Below are positions 16,626 through 24,010 of a DNA stretch of 27,864 nucleotides, piece by piece; position 1 is the first letter of the stretch; every line of letters begins with the position of its first letter. Source of the stretch: Peptococcaceae bacterium BRH_c23 (lineage in GTDB: Bacteria; Bacillota_B; Desulfitobacteriia; Desulfitobacteriales; Desulfitobacteriaceae). The DNA lies in the NCBI GenBank assembly GCA_000961805.1, contig LADV01000176.1, forward strand, positions 1 to 27,864, given 5' to 3'. A program made the position numbers and the translations under genes. The notes under the pieces are model-generated. The model saw only the letters and a program-made list of their open reading frames with translations, made no database searches and had not been told where the DNA came from.

Positions 16626-16652
16626 TTAAGTTTTGCATCGATATTACGATAA
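16626..16652 (+). promoter_or_regulatory. Sigma-28 (SigD/FliA)-type promoter of csrA copy 1
   Basis: TTAAGTTT (16626-16633), an 11-bp spacer, then TACGATAA (16645-16652) match the flagellar sigma consensus TAAAGTTT-N11-GCCGATAA with one and two mismatches. It lies immediately upstream of the csrA ribosome site, giving a leader of about 20 nt or less. It ties csrA expression to the flagellar regulon. Confidence 0.6.
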
Positions 16653-16671
16653 TATAGTAGGAGGAACAATC

Positions 16672-16866
16672 GTGCTAGTGTTAGGAAGAAAGCCTGGCGA
16701 ATATGTGATGATTGGCGATGACATCATGGTCAAAGTCATTAAAAGTGAATTCGGTGATTTAAGACTCGCAATCAATGCCCCTCTAAGCACAACTATTACA
16801 CGTGGAGAATTATATGAAAATCAAAATGACTCTCTTACGATTAATAAACACCAAGCCATTCAGTAA
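16672..16866 (+). CDS. csrA: Carbon storage regulator CsrA, copy 1
   Basis: CsrA is a small dimeric RNA-binding protein that binds GGA motifs in hairpin loops and usually blocks ribosome access; in Gram-positives the main target is flagellin mRNA. This copy has 64 residues. The start is GTG 16672, with AGGAGGA (16659-16665) 6 nt upstream; an in-frame ATG at 16633 would lie inside the sigma-28 promoter. Conserved features are VLVLGRKPGEYVMIGDDIMVKV, GDLRLAINAP and the RNA-binding Arg in TTITRGELYE. RGEL replaces the more usual REEI/REEV. The C-terminal tail (about 14 residues after ELYEN) is longer than in many CsrA proteins. It is closest to copy 3. Confidence 0.95.
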   Translation: MLVLGRKPGEYVMIGDDIMVKVIKSEFGDLRLAINAPLSTTITRGELYENQNDSLTINKHQAIQ

Positions 16867-16901
16867 CTAACTAGAACAAGTAACTAAATATAGTTGCATG
16901 G

Positions 16902-16975
16902 ACGAGCAAATAAGCCAAATCATCCTTACAGGACGTAGGGGAGATTAGGAATATTTGCTCGTTTTCTTTATTTAT
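16902..16975 (+). terminator. Terminator hairpin with CsrA-site loop, after csrA copy 1
   Basis: The outer stem ACGAGCAAATA (16902-16912) pairs with TATTTGCTCGT (16952-16962), followed by a T-rich tail. The middle stem AATC (16918-16921) pairs with GATT (16942-16945). The inner stem CCTTAC (16924-16929) pairs with GTAGGG (16935-16940), closing a pentaloop AGGAC (16930-16934). The loop region UUACAGGACGU is close to the CsrA consensus RUACARGGAUGU. A further GGA (CATGGAC, 16897-16903) sits at the stem base. See the findings for the CsrA-binding proposal. Confidence 0.8.
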
Positions 16976-17012
16976 TGATTTATTAGTTCACCAAAATCAA
17001 GGAGGAAAAAAC

Positions 17013-17192
17013 ATGTTGGTGTTAGGAAGAAAGCCTGGAGAATATATCATGATCGGCGATGTTATGGTTAAAGTAGTCAGGAGTAACTCAGGTGATTTAA
17101 GACTCGCCATTGATGCTCCTAAAAACGTAAGTATTACACGGGGAGAGTTATACGAATGTCAAAAGAATTCTCTCACGACTAATATCCAGTAA
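17013..17192 (+). CDS. csrA: Carbon storage regulator CsrA, copy 2 (divergent)
   Basis: A 59-residue CsrA paralog with ATG start and AAGGAGG ending a few bases upstream (17000-17006). It reads MLVLGRKPGEYIMIGD, then VMVKVVRSNSGD, RLAIDAP and SITRGELYECQ. It lacks one residue in the GDDI loop compared with copies 1 and 3 (GD-VMVK against GDDIMVK), and it carries a Cys near the C-terminus. Leu4, Arg6 and the RNA-binding Arg of ITRGELY are kept, so it should still bind RNA. It could form heterodimers with the other two. It is flanked on both sides by the AGGAC-loop terminators. Confidence 0.93.
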   Translation: MLVLGRKPGEYIMIGDVMVKVVRSNSGDLRLAIDAPKNVSITRGELYECQKNSLTTNIQ

Positions 17193-17243
17193 TGTCTTTT
17201 CAACGGCACACTAGTATGAACTAAACTTAATGCAGGTACATGG

Positions 17244-17314
17244 ACGAGCAAATAGCCAAATAAACCCTACAGGACGTAGGGGAGTTATTTGGGATAGTTT
17301 GCTCGTTTTTTTTA
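17244..17314 (+). terminator. Terminator hairpin with CsrA-site loop, after csrA copy 2
   Basis: The outer stem ACGAGCAAA (17244-17252) pairs with TTTGCTCGT (17298-17306), followed by a run of T. CCAAATAA (17256-17263) pairs with TTATTTGG (17285-17292). The inner stem CCCTAC (17265-17270) pairs perfectly with GTAGGG (17276-17281) around AGGAC (17271-17275). CUACAGGACGU is nearly the CsrA consensus. TACATGGACGAG at the base repeats the extra GGA seen after copy 1. Confidence 0.85.
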
Positions 17315-17344
17315 TTAATCCAATTAATCAAGGAGGAGTAAATT

Positions 17345-17536
17345 ATGCTGGTGTTAGGAAGAAAGCCTGGCGAGTATGTGATGATTGGCGACGACATCAT
17401 GGTCAAAGTCATTAAAAGTGACTTCGGTGATTTGAGATTGGCAATCGATGCCCCTAAACACACACCTATTATACGTGGAGAATTATTTGAAGAGCAAAAT
17501 AAACCACCAAGATCAACTAACAAAAGTATCTCGTAA
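17345..17536 (+). CDS. csrA: Carbon storage regulator CsrA, copy 3
   Basis: A 63-residue CsrA with ATG 17345 and AAGGAGGAG about 7 nt upstream. The core is almost the same as copy 1 (VLGRKPGEYVMIGDDIMVKVIKSDFGDLRLAIDAP), pointing to recent duplication. The RNA-binding Arg is in TPIIRGELFEE. The C-terminal tail (QNKPPRSTNKSIS) is basic and differs from that of copy 1. It is the closest csrA to the flagellin gene. In many Bacillota a single csrA follows fliW and precedes hag; fliW is not in this window. Confidence 0.95.
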   Translation: MLVLGRKPGEYVMIGDDIMVKVIKSDFGDLRLAIDAPKHTPIIRGELFEEQNKPPRSTNKSIS

Positions 17537-17564
17537 TTTTGAAAAGAACCTTAATAAATACTTC

Positions 17565-17633
17565 AAGGATGATTACCTTTGCTCATTCCAGCAGGACGCT
17601 GGGTTAGATGAGGCAAGGATCGTCCTTTTTTTA
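17565..17633 (+). terminator. Terminator hairpin with CsrA-site loop, after csrA copy 3
   Basis: AAGGATGAT (17565-17573) pairs with ATCGTCCTT (17619-17627) with one G-U pair, followed by a run of T. CCTT and CTCAT pair with ATGAG and AAGG farther in, with mismatches. The inner stem CCAGC (17588-17592) pairs with GCTGG (17598-17602) and closes AGGAC (17593-17597). The sequence differs from the hairpins after copies 1 and 2, yet the apical loop is the same, which suggests selection on the loop. Confidence 0.8.
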
Positions 17634-17690
17634 TAGCTCCTAATCATTAATTTGGTAATAAGCCGAGTGGCCATGAGGCTTGTTATAAAT

Positions 17691-17732
17691 ATGTGAACAC
17701 GGAAGTTCACATAAATAAAAAATACACGGAGG
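17691..17732 (+). promoter_or_regulatory. Flagellin leader with two candidate CsrA-binding sites
   Basis: Site 1 is a perfect 8-bp hairpin: ATGTGAAC (17691-17698) and GTTCACAT (17705-17712) close the loop ACGGAA with a GGA motif. Site 2 is ACACGGAGG (17724-17732), where GGA overlaps the Shine-Dalgarno sequence 8 nt before the ATG. The pair matches the known arrangement in the B. subtilis hag leader, where CsrA bound at both sites blocks translation. No convincing sigma-28 promoter was found right upstream. Confidence 0.75.
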
Positions 17733-17740
17733 TTATAGTT

Positions 17741-20700
17741 ATGATTATCAACCACAATATGGCGTCACTGAACACCTATCGTCAGATGAGTACCAACATG
17801 ACCAACACCAGCAAATCGCTGGAAAAACTGTCCTCAGGTCTTCGCATTAACAAAGCGGGTGACGATGCTGCTGGTCTTGCCATCTCCGAAAAAATGCGTG
17901 GTCAGATCCGTGGTCTAGATCAGGCAGCTCGTAATGGTCAAGATGGTATTTCATTAATCAACACTGCTGAAGGTGCATTGAGCGAAACCCATAGCATTCT
18001 GCAACGGATGCGCGAGCTTGCTGTTCAGGCGGGCAATGATACTAATACCACGAATGACCGTACTGAGATTCAGAAGGAAGTCAATCAGCTTACTTCTGAG
18101 ATCAACCGCATTGGTAACACCACCGAATTCAACACAAAGAAACTGCTTAAAGGCGAACTGAATGTACAGAGTGCAGTCACCGCTAAAGTGAGTGGTGGTT
18201 TGGTTGGTGATAGTATTGACATCATAACTTCCGCGACTAAGGCTACTGCTACAAGTACAGGATTAAGTGACGTGAGTATTTCTGCTGTAGGTGGTAAGAC
18301 AGTAACCGGTGATGTAGCTTATGCAAGTCATGCTGCAGTTGGTTCAGGACCAAATGTTCAATTAACTAAGGCTACAGCTACAAGTAGTGTAGCACTTGCA
18401 ACTGCTGATATTTCAGAAGTAGGCGGCCTGACCGAAACTGGTGATGTGGTTTATGCAGGTCATGCTGCTGCTGATTCAGGACCAACTGTTCAATTAACTA
18501 AAGGAACAGCAACGGGTACAGCAATAACAGATGCTGCTGCTAAGATCGACAGCTTTTCAGGAGATGTAGCAACGGGTACTGCGGCTTATACTGTTGCTGG
18601 TGGTGGTGCAGGAGAATTTGTAGGTCCAACAGTAACAGCTACAGATAATGAACTGCAATTCACACTTAATGGAAGTGCTTACACTGCTACTTTAGTAGCA
18701 AATGATTATGATGGATCAGCTGGTAATGGTGCCGCTAAATTTGCAGATGATTTACAGACTGCCATGCGATTAGCTGCAGCTGCAGATGCTAATCCGAATG
18801 ATATCACCGTAACCCTTGGTGCTGACGGTAAAATTGCTATAGGTTTAGCTGATACGAATAGTAGCACCATGTCAATTGATGGTGGTGGATTAGCAACAGA
18901 ACATTTACTTGCAGCACCAACAGATTCATTAACAACGACAACAGCAACTGCTAACGATGATCTTACGCTAACAGTAAGTGGCACAACTAAGACAATTAAT
19001 TTGGCAAATGCCACATATGATCTAACTGCCTCTGGTGGAGCTGGAGATCAAACTGATTTCTTAGTAGATCTTAATGCAAAATTAGATACGGCTTTCGGTG
19101 CTGGTAATGTAACTGCAACTTTTGATGCAGACGATAAGCTAACTTTTACAAATAATGCAACAGGAACATCAAGTACGCTAACTAATATTTCTGGTGGCGC
19201 AGCGGCAACACTTGGATTAACAGCTGCTACCTCTGTACAAGGAACTGAAAATAATCAGTTAACAGTTACTCTAAACGGCACGCAAAAGACAATTTCCCTA
19301 GAACTAGCTGATTATGCTGCAGGTGCAGACAATAGTGCAGATGACTTTGCAGCAGACATACAAGCCAAGCTTCAAGCCGAAGGCGGAGATTTCGCCAACG
19401 TCACAGTTGGGTTTGATGCTAACAACAAGATGGTATTTACAACAGCTGACAGTACTGACACATTCTCTGTAGATGGTGGCGGTGCAAAAGCCCTTGTTGG
19501 AGGTACATTCACAGCTGGAACAGCGGGGACAGGTAACAATGATTTATCACTTACAGTAGGCGGCGTTACCAAACAAATTACGCTAGCTAATGATAACTAT
19601 GATTTCTCAGTTGCACAAGATAAAACTGATTTCTTAGCAGATATCAATGGTAAATTAGATACAGCTTTTGGTGCTGGTAATGTAGCTGCAAGCTTTGATG
19701 GAACTAATAAGCTAGTTTTTACAAATAATGCAGAGGGAACAACAAGTACTATAACTGATATTTCTGGTGACGCAGCAGCATCACTTGGATTAACAACTCC
19801 TGATATAATACAAGGAACTGAAAATAATCAGTTAACAGTTACCCTAAACGGAACCCAAAAGACAGTTTCTCTAGACATAAAAAACTATGATACAAGTGTA
19901 ACTGAGGGCGCAGATGACTTTGCAGCAGACATACAAGCTAAGCTTCAAGCAGAAGGTGGAGATTTCGCTACAGTCACAGTTGGGTTTGATGCTAACAACA
20001 AGATGGTATTTACCACTGCTGACAGCGGAGACACGTTAACTGTAGATGGCGGCGGAGCGAAAGCGCTTGTGGGCACCAGCTTTGCAACCGCTAATGAGGG
20101 ATCTGGTAACAACGAGTTATCTATCACCGTCGGCGGCGTAACCAAAGCCATTACTCTTGCTACTGATGACTATGATTTTGCTAATGTTGCGCAAGATCGA
20201 ACTGATTTCCTAGCCGACCTACAAGGCAAACTCACTACTGCTTTCGGTGCAGGAAATGTTACAGCTTCTTTTGAGGCTAGCGGATCAGCCTTTGATCCTC
20301 GGCAGAATCTAGTTATCACTAATAATCTGACTGGAGAAAACAGTACAATCGGCAACACCACAGGTAGTGCATCGTCCGATTTAGGATTAAGCTCATCTAC
20401 ACTAGAGCAGGGTAAAAACGCCAATCATACAGGATCAATTGTAATAGACGGGACAACCGCTAATATTAGCTTAGCTGCTGGAACAAAAACAGCAGCGGAT
20501 CTTGCCAGCGAATTACAAACCTCGATTAGAGGAAACGTAGGTCTTGCTAATGCAACTGTAAACGTGGTTGATGGTAAGTTTGAAATAAGTTCGGGCAATA
20601 CTGGAGAAACAGGTACAGTATCTATTAGCTCTGGTGATCTTGCTAAAACCTTAAAGTTGACAGCTGCAGAGGGTGCTGTTAGCACTACTGGTACGAATGC

Positions 20701-21202
20701 CGTAGACAACGGACTTAAGCTACAAGTAGGTGCTAATGCTCAGCAGACTATGGGCATTGATATTTCGGATATGCGCAGTAAAGCCTTAGGTGTAAGTGCT
20801 GACAGCACGGGTACGAGAGTAGCTAAAGACGGGCAAGTTGCATCCTATGTAGCTTCGGGCAATGTAACCGATGGTACAAACAATGACACTACCGAATACT
20901 CACTTGATATTTCCACTGCTGCTAAGGCGACTGCAGCAATTAGTGTAATTGATGACGCAATTACTAGCGTCTCTGCTGAACGTTCTAAGTTGGGTGCCTT
21001 CACGAATCGTCTGGAGCACACTGTCACCAACCTGGGAACTTCAAGCGAGAACTTAACCGCTGCCGAGTCCCGTATACGTGACGTAGACATGGCTAAAGAA
21101 ATGATGCAGTTCCAAAAGAACAACATCCTTTCCCAAGCCGCTCAAGCCATGATGGCTCAAGCCAACCAACAACCTCAAGGTGTTCTCCAACTACTCCGTT
21201 AA
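17741..21202 (+). CDS. hag: Flagellin, giant form with repeat-rich central region
   Basis: Flagellin subunit of the filament, exported by the flagellar type III apparatus. At 1153 residues it is several times the length of common flagellins (roughly 270-500). The start ATG 17741 is set by GGAGG (17728-17732); an in-frame ATG at 17693 falls in the leader hairpin. The N-terminal D0/D1 part ([49 protein letters not shown]) and C-terminal D1/D0 part ([52 protein letters not shown]) are standard. Between them about 900 residues rich in Thr, Ala, Gly and Asp form surface-exposed domains made of repeats, including a 191-residue tandem unit. Very few Lys/Arg and no Cys occur there. It follows three csrA genes and is probably controlled by them. 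Confidence 0.96.
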   Translation: MIINHNMASLNTYRQMSTNMTNTSKSLEKLSSGLRINKAGDDAAGLAISEKMRGQIRGLDQAARNGQDGISLINTAEGALSETHSILQRMRELAVQAGNDTNTTNDRTEIQKEVNQLTSEINRIGNTTEFNTKKLLKGELNVQSAVTAKVSGGLVGDSIDIITSATKATATSTGLSDVSISAVGGKTVTGDVAYASHAAVGSGPNVQLTKATATSSVALATADISEVGGLTETGDVVYAGHAAADSGPTVQLTKGTATGTAITDAAAKIDSFSGDVATGTAAYTVAGGGAGEFVGPTVTATDNELQFTLNGSAYTATLVANDYDGSAGNGAAKFADDLQTAMRLAAAADANPNDITVTLGADGKIAIGLADTNSSTMSIDGGGLATEHLLAAPTDSLTTTTATANDDLTLTVSGTTKTINLANATYDLTASGGAGDQTDFLVDLNAKLDTAFGAGNVTATFDADDKLTFTNNATGTSSTLTNISGGAAATLGLTAATSVQGTENNQLTVTLNGTQKTISLELADYAAGADNSADDFAADIQAKLQAEGGDFANVTVGFDANNKMVFTTADSTDTFSVDGGGAKALVGGTFTAGTAGTGNNDLSLTVGGVTKQITLANDNYDFSVAQDKTDFLADINGKLDTAFGAGNVAASFDGTNKLVFTNNAEGTTSTITDISGDAAASLGLTTPDIIQGTENNQLTVTLNGTQKTVSLDIKNYDTSVTEGADDFAADIQAKLQAEGGDFATVTVGFDANNKMVFTTADSGDTLTVDGGGAKALVGTSFATANEGSGNNELSITVGGVTKAITLATDDYDFANVAQDRTDFLADLQGKLTTAFGAGNVTASFEASGSAFDPRQNLVITNNLTGENSTIGNTTGSASSDLGLSSSTLEQGKNANHTGSIVIDGTTANISLAAGTKTAADLASELQTSIRGNVGLANATVNVVDGKFEISSGNTGETGTVSISSGDLAKTLKLTAAEGAVSTTGTNAVDNGLKLQVGANAQQTMGIDISDMRSKALGVSADSTGTRVAKDGQVASYVASGNVTDGTNNDTTEYSLDISTAAKATAAISVIDDAITSVSAERSKLGAFTNRLEHTVTNLGTSSENLTAAESRIRDVDMAKEMMQFQKNNILSQAAQAMMAQANQQPQGVLQLLR
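18236..18500 (+). repeat. 43-44-codon repeats in flagellin central region
   Basis: Units begin at ACTAAG 18236, 18365 and (as ACTAAA) 18497, spaced 129 and 132 nt. Each full unit runs from TKATATS through VGG and TGDV.YA.HAA to SGP.VQL. The third is only a beginning. Confidence 0.75.
18956..20400 (+). repeat. Tandem 191-codon repeats in flagellin central region
   Basis: Two alternating modules are seen in order A-B-A-B-A. A modules start near 18956, 19541 and 20114 ([30 protein letters not shown]). B modules start near 19238 and 19811 ([17 protein letters not shown]). The B copies are 573 nt (191 codons) apart. The [12 protein letters not shown] and [18 protein letters not shown] segments resemble the flagellin hook IN motif. 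DNA identity is high enough to allow length change by recombination. Confidence 0.85.
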
Positions 21203-21245
21203 TCGGTGTAGAAGGAAAACACAATACGGGTATTTTGAGAAGACT

Positions 21246-21277
21246 AAGAGCCAGAGACTTGTTCTCTGGCTCTTTTA
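21246..21277 (+). terminator. Flagellin terminator
   Basis: AAGAGCCAGAGA (21246-21257) pairs perfectly with TCTCTGGCTCTT (21263-21274) around CTTGT, followed by TTT. Confidence 0.85.
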
Positions 21278-21278
21278 A

Positions 21279-21605
21279 TACAATGAGCCATACATTCCGG
21301 AAGGGATCTACGCGGAACTGCGAATAGCAACGGCTTGCAGAATGCGCATACAAAAGGAAATGGATAGCATAAAAAACCGTAAACAGCGGTGGCTGAAAAT
21401 ATACTTCCCCGAGCATGGAGCCGTATTTGGAAGGTTCGATGCCATAAGCAATATGCTGGTGCTGCAAGAGGCCCGCGCCCAATGATATCGAAAAACTTGG
21501 AGTAGAAAGAATAAACCGAATTTGGAGAGACAACAAACTGAGGGCAGTTGGAATGAAAAGAGCTAAGAGCCAGAGAATTAATGATGCTGGCATTAGAGTC
21601 GGTAG
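21279..21605 (+). pseudogene. IS110-type transposase remnant, frameshifted
   Basis: The frame from 21279 reads YNEPYIPEGIYAELRIATA, then RIQKEMDSIKNRKQRWLKIY and FPEHGAVFG, and stops at TGA 21483. This resembles the middle of IS110-family transposases (the region with YAELR and WLDIYFPEF). Homology continues in the next frame as APNDIEKLGVERINRIW then RDNKLRAVGMKRAK, so one frameshift at about 21475-21483 split it. Both the N-terminal catalytic (DEDD) part and the C-terminal end are missing. The remnant lies directly behind the flagellin terminator, and CTAAGAGCCAGAGA occurs both at 21244-21257 and 21563-21576. Family assignment rests on recall of motifs and is moderately sure. Confidence 0.65.
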
Positions 21606-21693
21606 TAATTGGCACAATTGACCATGATAGTACATAGATTAAAATCTAGAAGCGATTTCAGCTAAAGAATAGCCAAAGATTATAATAAGACAC

Positions 21694-21721
21694 TTGACAA
21701 TATCGAGAAGTAGTATAGAAT
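21694..21721 (+). promoter_or_regulatory. leuA promoter
   Basis: TTGACA (21694-21699) and TAGAAT (21716-21721) with a 16-bp spacer form a good sigma-A promoter just before the T-box leader. Confidence 0.75.
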
Positions 21722-21730
21722 AGTTAAAAC

Positions 21731-22102
21731 TGCTAAAATGACGATGAGAGGACATAGTACAATCTGTTTCCATTTAAAGAGAGTTGCCGTTTGGTGCAAG
21801 GCAGTAATGGATAGGATTGGAACTCTTCCTCGAGTAGCCGACCGAAATTGGATTAAAAGTAGGCTCGGACGGAGCTTCCACCGTTAAAAGGAAGGAGATA
21901 TCGGAACTTCGATGTTCGAAGTTCGATGCGCCAAGTTCGAACCAAAAGTAGTTTTTTAGGGTCGAACCACGAACATCGGACCACGAACCACGATTACTCC
22001 CGTATCTGCAGAGAAGACAGCTATTTGTTAGTTGTCAACTTGAGTGGTACCGCGAAACTAACCCTTCGTCTCAAATATGAGACGAAGGGTTTATTTATTT
22101 TT
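21731..22102 (+). promoter_or_regulatory. Leucine T-box riboswitch of leuA
   Basis: A full T-box leader. Stem I holds GAGAGGA followed by an AGTA loop-E-like motif (about 21745-21760), an AGAGAG and GGTGCAAG distal part, and GGAACTCTTCC. There the specifier position (21823-21825) reads CTC, a leucine codon, in agreement with the gene controlled. The antiterminator carries TGAGTGGTACCGCG (22041-22054), one base off the canonical TGGGTGGTACCGCG. The terminator is AACCCTTCGTCTC (22060-22072) with GAGACGAAGGGTT (22079-22091), then a T-rich tail. Uncharged tRNA-Leu binding should favour antitermination and leuA transcription. The stretch 21900-21995 between stem I and the core is made of TTCG-rich inverted motifs. 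Confidence 0.9.
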
Positions 22103-22117
22103 AAGGAGGAAAAGCTA

Positions 22118-23629
22118 ATGCGTAAATTGTATGTTTTTGATACTACCCTCAGAGATGGAGAGCAATCCTTGGGGATAACTCTGAATGTTAAAGAGAAGTT
22201 AGAGATTGGCCACCAGTTAGTGAAGCTCGGGGTGGATGTTATTGAAGCCGGTTTCCCAGCTTCTTCGCCGGGAGACATGGAGTCTGTCCGAACGATTGCT
22301 AAGGAAGTTAAAGGAGTCATTATCTGTGGTTTGACAAGAGCCGTTGTCCCAGACATTGATCTTTGTGCCGAAGCGTTACGCAAAGCAGAATACCCTCGAA
22401 TCCACACGGGCATAGGGGTATCTCCGGTTCACATGGCAAAGAAGTTAAAGCTTACTCCAGATCAAGTCGTGGAGCAAGCGGTTGCTGCCGTGAAATATGC
22501 CAAAAAATATGTGAGCGATGTGGAGTTTTACGCAGAAGATGCTTTCCGCAGTGACCCAACCTTCTTGGCCAGAGTGATCGAAAACGTGATTTCTGCTGGA
22601 GCTACAGTCGTTAACCTTCCGGATACAGTCGGTTATGCTAACCCGTGGGAATACGGAGAACTGATTAGTTATGTTATCAAGAATGTGAAGAATATTGATA
22701 AAGCGGTTGTCAGTGTTCATTGCCACAACGATTTAGGAATGGCAACTGCAAATTCCCTGGCAGGGATTAAAGCGGGAGCGAGCCAAGTAGAAGGAACTAT
22801 TAACGGTATTGGAGAGCGGGCTGGTAATACTTCTTTGGAAGAAGTCATAATGTCCATTTATACCCGGCGTGATGGGTACGGAGTGGAGAGTAGAATAAAG
22901 ACCCGTGAAATTTCTGCTACCAGCAGACTCGTTTCTCGGATAACTGGTGTGACGGTCCCGGATCATAAAGCGATTGTAGGAGCCAATGCATTCAATCATG
23001 CCTCAGGTATCCATCAAGATGGGGTTCTGAAAGATAGGGAAACCTATGAAATTATCAAGCCTGAAACCATCGGTGTACCTCAAAATATCATCAGCCTGAC
23101 AGCAAGATCCGGAAGACATGCCCTCCAACATTGCCTGGAGGAATTAGGGTATACCATAGAGGGCGCTCAGTTGGATGACGTATATCAAAGATTCTTACAG
23201 TTGGCGGATCAGAAGAAAGAAGTGTTCGATCAAGATCTATATGTCCTCATGGGGGATTCTGGTGGGATAGAAAGTAATATTGTGCTGCAGAGTATGTCTA
23301 TCGCGACAAATGGGGTTGAGATGGCGACCGCCACCGTAATCCTGGAAATAGAGGGAATTCTTATTACTGATGCCGCTTGCGGGAACGGTCCGGTCAATGC
23401 TCTATTCAACGCGATTGATAGAATCACTGGCAATATAGCTCTCCTTGAAGATTATACCCTCAAGTCTGTGACTCGGAGTAGCGAGGCTCTAGGGGAAGCG
23501 ACTGTTAAATTGCGCTATGATGATGGCCGCCTTGTAGTAGGCAAGGGTTTTTCCACGGATATTATTGAAGCCAGTGCCAAAGCTTATATTAATGCCTTAG
23601 ATAAGAGAGATTTGCATACTGAACTATAA
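22118..23629 (+). CDS. leuA: 2-isopropylmalate synthase
   Basis: LeuA condenses acetyl-CoA with 2-oxoisovalerate to 2-isopropylmalate, the first committed step of leucine synthesis. The protein has 503 residues, close to the usual 510-520. The catalytic TIM barrel begins with FDTTLRDGEQS (Arg12, Asp13) and carries the HxH metal ligands in SVHCHNDLGMA and the GERAGN loop. The segment GANAFNHASGIHQDGVLK is typical of bacterial LeuA. The C-terminal part (LDDVYQRFLQLADQKKEVF through the VKLRYDDGR region) is the leucine-binding regulatory domain, so feedback inhibition is expected besides the T-box control. ATG 22118 follows AAGGAGG at normal spacing; the in-frame codons upstream belong to the leader. 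The gene stands alone; leuB, leuC and leuD are not next to it. Confidence 0.96.
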   Translation: MRKLYVFDTTLRDGEQSLGITLNVKEKLEIGHQLVKLGVDVIEAGFPASSPGDMESVRTIAKEVKGVIICGLTRAVVPDIDLCAEALRKAEYPRIHTGIGVSPVHMAKKLKLTPDQVVEQAVAAVKYAKKYVSDVEFYAEDAFRSDPTFLARVIENVISAGATVVNLPDTVGYANPWEYGELISYVIKNVKNIDKAVVSVHCHNDLGMATANSLAGIKAGASQVEGTINGIGERAGNTSLEEVIMSIYTRRDGYGVESRIKTREISATSRLVSRITGVTVPDHKAIVGANAFNHASGIHQDGVLKDRETYEIIKPETIGVPQNIISLTARSGRHALQHCLEELGYTIEGAQLDDVYQRFLQLADQKKEVFDQDLYVLMGDSGGIESNIVLQSMSIATNGVEMATATVILEIEGILITDAACGNGPVNALFNAIDRITGNIALLEDYTLKSVTRSSEALGEATVKLRYDDGRLVVGKGFSTDIIEASAKAYINALDKRDLHTEL

Positions 23630-23712
23630 CCTTTAAACTGAACGAAAGGATAAAACGCATAGTTTCTATAATAAGATTATGCGGAATATAGGTAGGTAAC
23701 CTCAGGATAAAG

Positions 23713-23763
23713 CAAGAGGGTGATCACAACATATTACGTGTGCGATTGCCCTCTTGACGTATT
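23713..23763 (+). terminator. leuA terminator
   Basis: CAAGAGGG (23713-23720) pairs with CCCTCTTG (23749-23756), with imperfect inner pairing, followed by ATTTT. Confidence 0.7.
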
Positions 23764-23764
23764 T

Positions 23765-23856
23765 TCGAACTCAAACTCCCCCTTTTTATTCACTTTTAAG
23801 TTGAAGGAGAAAGACCTCGATATTTGGAGAGAAGAAATGCGTGGAATGGCTATAAA
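23765..23856 (+). repeat. Dispersed intergenic repeat, copy B
   Basis: This matches 13430-13507: CGAACTCAAACTCCCCCTT, then GTTGAAGGAGAAAGACCTCG, ATATTTGGAG and GGAATGG before TATAAA. It has about 13 more bases in its first third. It stands between the leuA terminator and the c-di-GMP signalling operon. The rest of the gap up to 24010 shows no recognisable gene. Confidence 0.75.
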
Positions 23857-24010
23857 CAGAAAGTATAAAGTATTTTTCTGATGTTAGAGGAGTTATTAAG
23901 AAGGAATTAGAGATAATAAGTCGAATGTTTTAAAAGCGTTATATTTTCGCTGATTCATCAACAATTGCTGAACTGACTGTAGTGTTAATTAAGAAAGGAT
24001 GAGCTGCCAT

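Noticed and set aside
16891..17312. csrA intergenic hairpins considered as a mobile palindromic repeat (REP/MITE)
   Set aside because: The first two are clearly duplicates that came with csrA. The third has a different stem sequence with the same loop, and all end in T runs, so terminators with a functional loop fit better.
17641..17690. Sigma-28 promoter directly before flagellin (AAGCCGAGTGG resembles GCCGATAA)
   Set aside because: No TAAAGTTT-like box lies at the right distance, and the -10 match is partial.
18956..20400. Repeats considered as a CRISPR array or satellite
   Set aside because: The repeats are in frame, protein-coding and 191 codons long, so they are flagellin domain repeats.
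20425..20709. Long minus-strand open frames across the flagellin gene
   Set aside because: They are antisense to a clear flagellin, are rich in Val/Ser/Pro as expected from the complement of Thr/Ala/Asp codons, and have no ribosome sites or family features.
21093..21635. 180-codon and overlapping 123-codon minus-strand frames behind the flagellin gene
   Set aside because: The region is explained by the flagellin 3' end, its terminator and the plus-strand IS110-type remnant. The minus-strand frames have no motifs.
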